Source: Planctomycetota bacterium
Lineage (GTDB): Bacteria; Planctomycetota; B15-G4
Assembly (NCBI GenBank): GCA_029245865.1
Contig: JAQWOM010000037.1
Coordinates: 29,655 to 93,654, forward strand
Reading direction: 5' to 3'
DNA length: 64,000 bases
Below are positions 37,970-45,695 of this stretch, one piece after another (position 1 is the first letter of the stretch; the number at the start of each line of letters is the position of its first letter). Position numbers and translations under genes: made by a program. The notes under the pieces are model-generated. The model was not told where the DNA came from and ran no database searches. It saw only the letters and a list, made by a program, of their open reading frames with translations.

Positions 37970-38892
37970 CGACGACGTCTTTCTCGCATCTTCAGATAGC
38001 CGACCAACGGATCAACCACCGAACCGCCGAGAGGGATATCAACAAGGTCAACGCGATGTTTGCCAAGCAAAGTTCGCAAGGCCACCGTACGCTCTTCGGC
38101 ATGCTGCCTCATGGCTTGGCGCACTTTGGAAGAACCCGTATCGACCATCATTTCACGACCGGTCTCCGGATCACGCCAGCGCACCATTCCCACGGAAGGC
38201 AGTTCGTGGTGCAACGCATCGACCAGACGCAAGGCGACCACATCATGACGACGGGCGAGAACGCCGAGTGAACGTTCATATCCCTCGGTGAGAAAGTCCG
38301 ACAGCAAGAAGATGTAGCTGCGCCTCTTCAGCACATGCGACAAGTGATCACACGCCACGGTCAGATCTGTTGCCGCATCTTCTGTATCGCGATACAGCGC
38401 TTCACGAATGATTCGAAAAGCCTGTCGGTTCCCGCTTCGAGGGGGAAGTTCGAGCTCGAGTTCATCGGTAAATCCGAGATAACCAGCCCGGTCACCCGAC
38501 TGCGTGGCACTGAACGCCAACACGGCCGCAAGCTCTGCCGCTGACTGCCGCACGGTCCGGCGATTTGACCCCAGCCGAGTCGACGCCGAAATGTCATGCG
38601 CCAACATCACAGTCTGTTCGCGCTCCTCGACAAACTTCTTGATGTACGGGCGGCCAGTACGCGCCGTGACATTCCAATCGATCGCTCGCACGTCATCGCC
38701 TGGTACGTATTCGCGAACCTCTTCGAACTCCATGCCACTGCCACGAAAAACCGAGGCAAAGCCGCCTGCAACCATATCTGTCACTGCCTTGCGCGTGCGC
38801 AACTGCACGCGCTTGACAGAACTCAGAATCTCAGCGGTATCGAGTTCGCTGGTGGTGGTTTTCACCGATGCCTCCAGACCTCTGCATCCCAA
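37966..38892 (-). CDS. DUF58 domain protein (Bat operon 1)
   Basis: SGMEFEEVREYVPGDDVRAIDWNVTARTGRPYIKKFVEEREQTVMLAHDIS. Confidence 0.93.
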   Translation of the reverse strand: MGCRGLEASVKTTTSELDTAEILSSVKRVQLRTRKAVTDMVAGGFASVFRGSGMEFEEVREYVPGDDVRAIDWNVTARTGRPYIKKFVEEREQTVMLAHDISASTRLGSNRRTVRQSAAELAAVLAFSATQSGDRAGYLGFTDELELELPPRSGNRQAFRIIREALYRDTEDAATDLTVACDHLSHVLKRRSYIFLLSDFLTEGYERSLGVLARRHDVVALRLVDALHHELPSVGMVRWRDPETGREMMVDTGSSKVRQAMRQHAEERTVALRTLLGKHRVDLVDIPLGGSVVDPLVGYLKMRERRRR

Positions 38893-38907
38893 GAAATGGT
38901 CACTGCC

Positions 38908-39897
38908 CTACGGCACGTTGATCTTGTCCAGGATGCGCGTGATCACTTCTTCAACCGGGACTTCCCGGGCCTCTGCTTCGTAACTGAGCAGAATGCGATG
39001 GCGCAGCACGTCATGCGCCACGGACTTGATGTCGTGGCCTTTGACATAGGCTCGACCATCCAAGAAAGCATGCGCACGACCCGCAAGACCCAGAGAAATC
39101 GATGCGCGAGGGCTCGCCCCGGTGTCGATCAGCGGAGCAAGCTCTTCGAGGCCCACCGCCGCCGGATCACGAGTGGCGCGCACAACATCCACGATGTAGG
39201 CCGTGACCAACTCATCGATGTACACCTCATCCAGCATGGCCATCGCGCGCTGCAGTTGCTCGCGAGTCGTGACCTTTCGCACCTCTGTTCGAGGCTTGGG
39301 TCGTGCCATCTGATCTACGATGCGCCGCTCGTTCTCCTTGTTCGGGTAGTCCACGTGCACCTTGAACAGGAAGCGGTCCAGTTGCGCTTCAGGAAGCGGG
39401 TAGGTTCCTTGCTGTTCAAGCGGGTTCTGGGTCGCCATGACGAAGAAGGGTTGCGGCAGATTGAAGGTCTCGTCGCCAATGGTCACCTCGCGCTCCTGCA
39501 TGGCTTCAAGCAGTGCCGACTGCACCTTGGCAGGCGCTCGGTTGATCTCATCGGCAAGCACCAATCCAGCAAAGACGGGTCCGCGCCGTACGCTGAACGT
39601 GCCATCGGACGGATTGTAGATCTGCGTTCCGGTGATATCGGATGGCAAGAGATCCGGCGTGAACTGAATCCGGTGATAGGACAGGTCAAGCGCCTGAGCC
39701 AGTGTTCGCACCAGCATGGTCTTCGCCAGGCCAGGAACACCTTCCAACAACACATGGCCATCACTCAGCATGGCGATCACCAGCCGCTCGACCAACGGCC
39801 GCTGACCGACGACCACTCGCTCAACTTCATCCATGAGATCAACAAGGAAGCGAGCCTCCTCCTTGATGCGCTCACCGCGCTCCAGGATGTCTGACAC
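38908..39897 (-). CDS. moxR: MoxR-family AAA+ ATPase (Bat operon 1)
   Basis: GHVLLEGVPGLAKTMLVRTLAQAL; RIQFTPDLLPSDITGT; LADEINRAPAKVQSALLEAMQEREVT; MATQNPLEQQGTYPLPEAQLDRFLFKV. Confidence 0.96.
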   Translation of the reverse strand: MSDILERGERIKEEARFLVDLMDEVERVVVGQRPLVERLVIAMLSDGHVLLEGVPGLAKTMLVRTLAQALDLSYHRIQFTPDLLPSDITGTQIYNPSDGTFSVRRGPVFAGLVLADEINRAPAKVQSALLEAMQEREVTIGDETFNLPQPFFVMATQNPLEQQGTYPLPEAQLDRFLFKVHVDYPNKENERRIVDQMARPKPRTEVRKVTTREQLQRAMAMLDEVYIDELVTAYIVDVVRATRDPAAVGLEELAPLIDTGASPRASISLGLAGRAHAFLDGRAYVKGHDIKSVAHDVLRHRILLSYEAEAREVPVEEVITRILDKINVP

Positions 39898-39934
39898 TGG
39901 GTCTCTCCACGACAGTCACAGGGTTGAATGGCAC

Positions 39935-39956
39935 CCGCCCCGGGGACCCGGGGCGG
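39935..39956. other. GC-rich inverted repeat just upstream of Bat operon 1
   Basis: CCGCCCCGG-GGAC-CCGGGGCGG, perfect 9-bp stem, 37 nt upstream of the moxR start on the minus strand. Confidence 0.6.
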
Positions 39957-40228
39957 CCTAGAGGGTTCGACGAGCCAGATCCGCTGTCCCTTCCGAAACC
40001 TTTTTCAGAAGGATCGCAGCGGAGCCGGTCCACGGCCCTCAATCCGGCTCGACAGGGCAACAATTCGGTCCCCATCAGCCGACCTGGAACTATACCGATC
40101 AGCCCCCCCTCTTTGTTTGGACGATTACTGCCCTCACACGGCGGAAGTCTGCCCCCCGGCGACGGAACCCCACCACCACCGTGGCTTCGGCGCCGCGCCC
40201 CGCTCTCCTCGCCAGCCCCTCCGACCCT

Positions 40229-41908
40229 CTATGGGTAGGTGATCAAACTGGACACGACCTGGAGAGTGACCTTGAACGACCTCGTCGCAGTCCCATCGGT
40301 CATGCTGAATCGCAGCTTCACTTTTCCCACATCTGAAAGCGCCGGGGTCCACATAAAGGTCTTCGAGTCGACGTCAAAAGTTGCGCCCGCGGTGTACGGA
40401 TAAACCGAGGTATCCGCGGACACCGCCACCTCATCTCCATCGGCATCAAACACCAATAAAGGAAGCGAATAGGCTTCATTGTCGAGAGCCATGGCATGCT
40501 TGATCTTGGCAGCAACCGGCTTGATGTTCTTGCTCGGGTTTGTGTTCGGAGCGACAAGTGAAATCTTGAACGACTTGTTAACCGGCTTGTTCACGCCATT
40601 GTCCGCTGTCATGGCCAGCTTGTACTTGCCGGCAGGTTCCGGATCGTCCCATGTCAAAGTGCGAGACTTTGAATCATAGACTGCGCCTGACGGGACGGTG
40701 GTCTCATCAACAGTGACCACGACCTCTGAGGGAGGCGTGTCCACATCTATCACAAGCAAGGGCATGGCAAATGAATCGCCAGCGACACCCTTTACGGTGT
40801 ACTTCGTAACCACAGGCGCTTTGGTCTTCACATTGGCAAGGTTGGGAAACGTATTTCCGAATGCGAGCGTGCGATAGCTGCCTCCGGGCAACTCAAGAGC
40901 CACGTTACGGTCGACTCCCTGATAGATCTTCCCGTCCTGTCGTAGCGAGAGAAACTCGCCGTCGAAGATCAGCAGGGACTCGTAGACACTGTTGCCGTCC
41001 GGATCCGAAGGATCGCCGGGCAAATCCACGAGAGGTGTCACGGGATCGCTTTCCTCGAACACCTCCCCGTTGCCGCGCAACGCGAGCCAACTCCCGGCGT
41101 TGAAGAATTTCAACGCCTGGTAGATGTTGCCCACGTCCACATTGTCGTGAGAGCCCGGAAAGGGCAGTTCCACGGACCAGGGCACTGCGGGAGGCCCACC
41201 TTCGGCACCCGCCTTGTCGCCAAACGAACTCGGATCCGCGACAGCGATGTAACCATCTCTGCGCAGGCCATAGAGATTCCCGTTTTGAGGATTGACGGTC
41301 AGGCCGATCCACTCGGTGATTGTCGAATCGCCATCGTTGTTCCCGAAGCGATTGGGCGCATCAAAACGAAAGAGCGCCGGCGTCTCGACGCCACGGTGAA
41401 CACGCCCGTCACTTCGGAGCGACCACGCGTTAGTTCCGTCGTTAGTGATCCTGGTAAAGAAATAGGATCCCTCTGAAAAGGTGACGGCATTCGACCCATC
41501 GACATTAATCCGGCCGTCAGTACGTAGGCACCACTGGCTCTCATCGAAGACAGTCAGGTCGATCCAGAAGGCATCGAAAATACTGTCGAAGGACAAGTCG
41601 GCAACTTTTGCACCGCTCTTGCTGAGTTTTCCATCCGTGCGTAACACCCACCAATCTTCACCCTCAATCGCCAAGGCGTCCCAAACCTTGAGGTTCGGTT
41701 TCAGATCCAAAATGGTGGTGATGTCTTGCACTTTCACCCCCCCAGACAGCTTCGTGATTTGCACCGCATTGACGTTGACCTTGCCCTGAGAGTTGAGGGC
41801 ATAAACATAGATCTGCCCCAAGACGCCAGGGGACACGGAGGTGAGAACCAACGTGGACACCAAGCACCGAGCGATGAGTCCGGTAAGCGGGGAAGGGGTA
41901 CGGCGCAT
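40229..41908 (-). CDS. Secreted repeat protein: about six LRxDGxI beta-repeats followed by two Ig-like domains
   Basis: Signal-like GLIARCLVSTLVLTSVSPGVLG; repeats WWVLRTDGKL / WCLRTDGRI / WSLRSDGRV / LYGLRRDGYI / WLALRGNGEV / FLSLRQDGKI; then MPLLVIDVDTPPSEVVVTVDE... and LPLLVFDADGDEVAVSADTS... Confidence 0.75.
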   Translation of the reverse strand: MRRTPSPLTGLIARCLVSTLVLTSVSPGVLGQIYVYALNSQGKVNVNAVQITKLSGGVKVQDITTILDLKPNLKVWDALAIEGEDWWVLRTDGKLSKSGAKVADLSFDSIFDAFWIDLTVFDESQWCLRTDGRINVDGSNAVTFSEGSYFFTRITNDGTNAWSLRSDGRVHRGVETPALFRFDAPNRFGNNDGDSTITEWIGLTVNPQNGNLYGLRRDGYIAVADPSSFGDKAGAEGGPPAVPWSVELPFPGSHDNVDVGNIYQALKFFNAGSWLALRGNGEVFEESDPVTPLVDLPGDPSDPDGNSVYESLLIFDGEFLSLRQDGKIYQGVDRNVALELPGGSYRTLAFGNTFPNLANVKTKAPVVTKYTVKGVAGDSFAMPLLVIDVDTPPSEVVVTVDETTVPSGAVYDSKSRTLTWDDPEPAGKYKLAMTADNGVNKPVNKSFKISLVAPNTNPSKNIKPVAAKIKHAMALDNEAYSLPLLVFDADGDEVAVSADTSVYPYTAGATFDVDSKTFMWTPALSDVGKVKLRFSMTDGTATRSFKVTLQVVSSLITYP

Positions 41909-42191
41909 GATCAAGCTCCTGTCCTTGAATGGCAGTAAAGAGGCTTCACGAGACTGCCCGCCTCCCTGATCTGCTGTCAACGAGAGGGGGCATCAGGCAA
42001 AGGGGCTGCCCCCGGAGAGCCCCCCTCAAGAGGCACAAAACCCACCGTTCGGGGCCTTCAGGCCAACATGAACCAGAATCCATCTTCCGTCCAGCGCCCC
42101 TCCATGGCCCAACGAGTAAGAAAACAAAGGAAAAAGCGCGCGGAACGTCTCCGCGTCTGCCTGCTCCTTTCCTCGTACTGGACCAAAACTC

Positions 42192-43199
42192 ATGGACGCT
42201 CCCAGAATCGTCTCCTCCGAAAGCACTTCCCCCGCTCCGCTCTCCTCACGGACAGGCTTCCATGAGTTGCGCAATCACCTCGACTCGCGAGTGGTCGGCC
42301 AGCAAGCACTCATCAAGCGACTGCTGGTTGCCCTCCTCGCTGATGGGCACCTCTTGGTGGAGGGCGCTCCTGGACTGGCAAAAACGCGCGCGATCAAAGA
42401 ACTCGCCAATGCCATCGAGGGAGATCACCACCGCATTCAGTTCACCCCGGACCTGCTCCCGGCTGACCTGACAGGCACAGAAGTCTTCACGGCCGAAACC
42501 GGCGGGTTCCACTTTCAGGAGGGCCCCGTCTTCCACAACCTCGTCCTGGCTGACGAGATCAACCGTGCACCTGCCAAGGTGCAATCTGCCTTGCTCGAAG
42601 CCATGGCCGAGCGTCAGGTCACGGTGGGACGCAAATCTCATCAGTTGCCCAAGCTGTTCCTCGTGATGGCCACGCAGAACCCCGTCGAGCAAGAGGGCAC
42701 TTATCCGCTCCCGGAAGCCCAACTCGACCGTTTCCTGATGCATGTGCGCGTCGACTACCCGGGCTCGGAAGCCGAGCGCCGAGTGCTGCATCTCGTGCGA
42801 GACGAACTCAGCTCAAGCGCCAACGCTGCGCTGTCACTCGTCTCTCAATCGGACATCTTCAGTGCCCGAGACGAGGTCCTGCAAATCCACATGTCGGACG
42901 CTCTCGAAGAGTATCTCGTCCAGTTCGTCATGGCGACACGCCAGCCGGGCAACTACGACTCAAAACTGGAGAACGCCATCGAGTGGGGGTCAAGCCCACG
43001 CGGAACCATTGCCCTTGATCGTTGTGCGCGTGCACATGCCTGGCTTGATGATCGCGAGTTCGTCACACCCGAGGACATCCACGCCATCCTGCACGACGTG
43101 TTGCGACACCGCATTCGGCTCTCCTTCGAAGCCGAGTCCGATGGAATGACAGTGGACAGCTTCCTCGACGAACTGGTCCGGCTCGTCCCCCTGCCGTAG
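42192..43199 (+). CDS. moxR: MoxR-family AAA+ ATPase (Bat operon 2)
   Basis: GHLLVEGAPGLAKTRAIKELANAIEGDHHRIQFTPDLLPADLTGTEVF; MATQNPVEQEGTYPLPEAQLDRFLMHV. Confidence 0.96.
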   Translation: MDAPRIVSSESTSPAPLSSRTGFHELRNHLDSRVVGQQALIKRLLVALLADGHLLVEGAPGLAKTRAIKELANAIEGDHHRIQFTPDLLPADLTGTEVFTAETGGFHFQEGPVFHNLVLADEINRAPAKVQSALLEAMAERQVTVGRKSHQLPKLFLVMATQNPVEQEGTYPLPEAQLDRFLMHVRVDYPGSEAERRVLHLVRDELSSSANAALSLVSQSDIFSARDEVLQIHMSDALEEYLVQFVMATRQPGNYDSKLENAIEWGSSPRGTIALDRCARAHAWLDDREFVTPEDIHAILHDVLRHRIRLSFEAESDGMTVDSFLDELVRLVPLP

Positions 43200-43233
43200 T
43201 CGTCTCAAACTCCGCGACAAAAGGACACATGTC

Positions 43234-44190
43234 ATGAAAGCACCGACACACACTCACGAATCTGCTCCTGACGCCGCCGTCACGGTGAACCATCGCGAGT
43301 TGCTCGCGCTGCGAACTCCCGCACGCACGATCAACAACCAACCGAATCGCAAGGCACGCGCTGCCTTGGCGGGTTCGACCCGATCTGGGTTCCGGGGTCG
43401 CGGCATGGACTTTGAAGAAGTACGCGTCTACCAACCCGGAGACGATCCACGCATCATCGACTGGCGCGTCACCGCACGGCGCGGACACCCGTACAGCAAG
43501 GTCTTCAACGAAGAGCGTGAACGGCCGGTCCTGTTTCTCGTTGATCAGGGCGCCAGCATGCACTTCGGCACAAGGTCATGTTTCAAGTCGGTCGCAGCGG
43601 CGCGGGCGGCAGCTCTCCTGGCATGGTCTTCTCACGAAGCCGGAGAGCGCGTGGGCGGCCTGGTGTGGAATGGGACAGCATCCGTACGCATCGCCGCCAC
43701 TCGCGGACGGCGTGGTGTCCTCAACTTGCTTCAAACAATCGCCTCTCCTGGTGACAGCGAGTTTCCGCAAGAGACGCCGTTCACAGAAATGCTCGGTCGA
43801 CTCGATCGCATGACACCCAGCGGAGCCTCCGTGGTGGTGATCAGTGATTTCTACGGAATGACAGATGCGGCATGCCGCCGGCTCGAGCGGATTGCGAGTC
43901 GGTGCGAATTGAGCTGCGTGCTGACCTACGACCCTCTGGAGCAAGAAGCCCCTCCGGCCGGCTGGTACCGGATCTCAGATGGCTCGAATTCCACACCCAT
44001 CTGGACAGGAGACGACAGCTGGCGCTCCGAGTACGGCGAAGCCATGCGCCAGCGCCTCGACTTCTTGAACAAGTTGGCGCGCACACGCGGCGCCACCGTC
44101 ATCGATCTCGCAACGAATGAAAACGTTGTTTCGAAACTACAACGCACGTTCGGCCAACGCACCCCGAGCCGCCAGGGGGGGCGGTCATGA
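43234..44190 (+). CDS. DUF58 domain protein (Bat operon 2)
   Basis: GRGMDFEEVRVYQPGDDPRIIDWRVTARRGHPYSKVFNEERERPVLFLVDQGASM. Confidence 0.93.
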   Translation: MKAPTHTHESAPDAAVTVNHRELLALRTPARTINNQPNRKARAALAGSTRSGFRGRGMDFEEVRVYQPGDDPRIIDWRVTARRGHPYSKVFNEERERPVLFLVDQGASMHFGTRSCFKSVAAARAAALLAWSSHEAGERVGGLVWNGTASVRIAATRGRRGVLNLLQTIASPGDSEFPQETPFTEMLGRLDRMTPSGASVVVISDFYGMTDAACRRLERIASRCELSCVLTYDPLEQEAPPAGWYRISDGSNSTPIWTGDDSWRSEYGEAMRQRLDFLNKLARTRGATVIDLATNENVVSKLQRTFGQRTPSRQGGRS

Positions 44191-44666
44191 ACATCACGGA
44201 CACAAACCCACTGTCCGCCTTGCGCGACATCCATCTCCCGGACCCTGTGTCCTGGTGGCCACTGGCCATCGGGTGGTGGGTGCTCATCGGGCTTGCCCTC
44301 CTGAGCGCCCTGCGGTTTGCATTCATGGATCGGAAACGCCGCAAACTGCGCGCATTTGCCCTCGCAGAAGTTGACCGCCTCGCCGGAGACTGCCGAGAAG
44401 GGTTCAACAGTTCTCATCTCGCCACAGGGCTTTCGGTGTTGCTGCGCCGCGTCGCCCTCGTCCGCTTTCCGGACGAGGAGGTCGCCGCGCTGCACGGCAG
44501 CGCCTGGATCGACTTCCTGAGTCGAACATCGGAACGCCCCGAAACCATGGTTGCCGTGGCTGACGGACTCGAACACTCACTCTACGCCCCCCCAGAACCC
44601 GTCGAGCACAAACAGGGCGACAGTTGGATCGAGGCCTCTCGATCCTGGATTCGGAGGAACACATGA
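44187..44666 (+). CDS. DUF4381 family protein (Bat operon 2)
   Basis: PLSALRDIHLPDPVSWWPLAIGWWVLIGLALLSALRFAFMDRKRRKLRAFALAEVDRLA. Confidence 0.85.
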   Translation: MNITDTNPLSALRDIHLPDPVSWWPLAIGWWVLIGLALLSALRFAFMDRKRRKLRAFALAEVDRLAGDCREGFNSSHLATGLSVLLRRVALVRFPDEEVAALHGSAWIDFLSRTSERPETMVAVADGLEHSLYAPPEPVEHKQGDSWIEASRSWIRRNT

Positions 44667-45694
44667 TCACGTTCGGAATTCCATGGTTACTGGCACTGCT
44701 GCCCCTCCCTTGGCTGGTCCGCCACTTCGCGCCCGCAGCGAAACCCGCACAGTCTGCCGCATTGCGTGTTCCATTCTTCGGACACCTGGCCTCTCGCGCA
44801 GGCGGATTCACTCGCGGCACACCCCGCAACAATTGGAAGACATGGCTCGTGCTGTCGCTCGCCTGGCTCCTCCTGGTTGGCTCCGCAGCACGGCCCCAGT
44901 GGCTTGGTCCGGCCCAGGCCGTGCCGACAGAGGGGCGTGACCTGATGCTCGCGCTCGATGTGTCAGGAAGCATGGCGCAGGACGACTTCACAGTTTCGGG
45001 TCGCGCCGTCGACAGGCTAAGCGTTGTGCGCGCCGTCGCCGATCAGTTCGTCGCCGACCGAGAAGGCGACCGTGTTGGCCTCGTCCTGTTCGGGTCGCGC
45101 GCTTACCTCCAAGCGCCACCGACTGCCGACCTGGACACCGTACGCGACTTTCTTGGTGAAGCAGAAGTTGGCCTCGCAGGCAAAGAAACCGCCATCGGAG
45201 ATGCCGTTGGGTTGGCCGTCAAACACTTGCGCAACCGCCCAGAAGGCGACCGCGTACTGGTCTTGCTGAGCGACGGTGCGTCCAACGCGGGTGTTCTGGA
45301 TCCCATGTTGGCAGCAGACCTGGCCAAAAAAGAGGGCGTGCGCATCCACACCATCGGCGTGGGTGCAGATCGAATGGCCGTCAACACCGTCTTCGGAACC
45401 CAGATCGTGGACCCTTCTGCCGACCTTGATGAGAAGACGCTTGCCTCCATCGCCGAGATGACAGGCGGACAGTCTTTCCGGGCCAAGAGCACAGAAGGTC
45501 TGCTCGAGGTGTACCGCGAGATCGACGCTCTTGAACCCACCATTGGTGAAGAGCAATTCGTCCGTCCCACAAAACAACTCTTCTATTGGCCGCTCGGTGC
45601 GGCCTTCGCCTTGTCCGCGCTGTACGCGATTGGATGCATCCTGCGACCAGGAAGCTCAGCCCTCGCCAGCAGCTCTGCCTGGAGGACCGCCTGA
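44663..45694 (+). CDS. batA: VWA-domain protein BatA-like (Bat operon 2)
   Basis: MITFGIPWLLALLPLPWLVRHFAP...RDLMLALDVSGSMAQDDFTVSGRAVDRLSVVRAVADQFVADREGDRVGLVLFGSRAYLQAPPTAD; intact MIDAS. Confidence 0.93.
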   Translation: MITFGIPWLLALLPLPWLVRHFAPAAKPAQSAALRVPFFGHLASRAGGFTRGTPRNNWKTWLVLSLAWLLLVGSAARPQWLGPAQAVPTEGRDLMLALDVSGSMAQDDFTVSGRAVDRLSVVRAVADQFVADREGDRVGLVLFGSRAYLQAPPTADLDTVRDFLGEAEVGLAGKETAIGDAVGLAVKHLRNRPEGDRVLVLLSDGASNAGVLDPMLAADLAKKEGVRIHTIGVGADRMAVNTVFGTQIVDPSADLDEKTLASIAEMTGGQSFRAKSTEGLLEVYREIDALEPTIGEEQFVRPTKQLFYWPLGAAFALSALYAIGCILRPGSSALASSSAWRTA

Positions 45695-45695
45695 C

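Noticed and set aside
38596-39894. 432-aa plus-strand ORF
   Set aside because: Lies antisense to moxR and DUF58, which carry unmistakable motifs; low-credibility composition.
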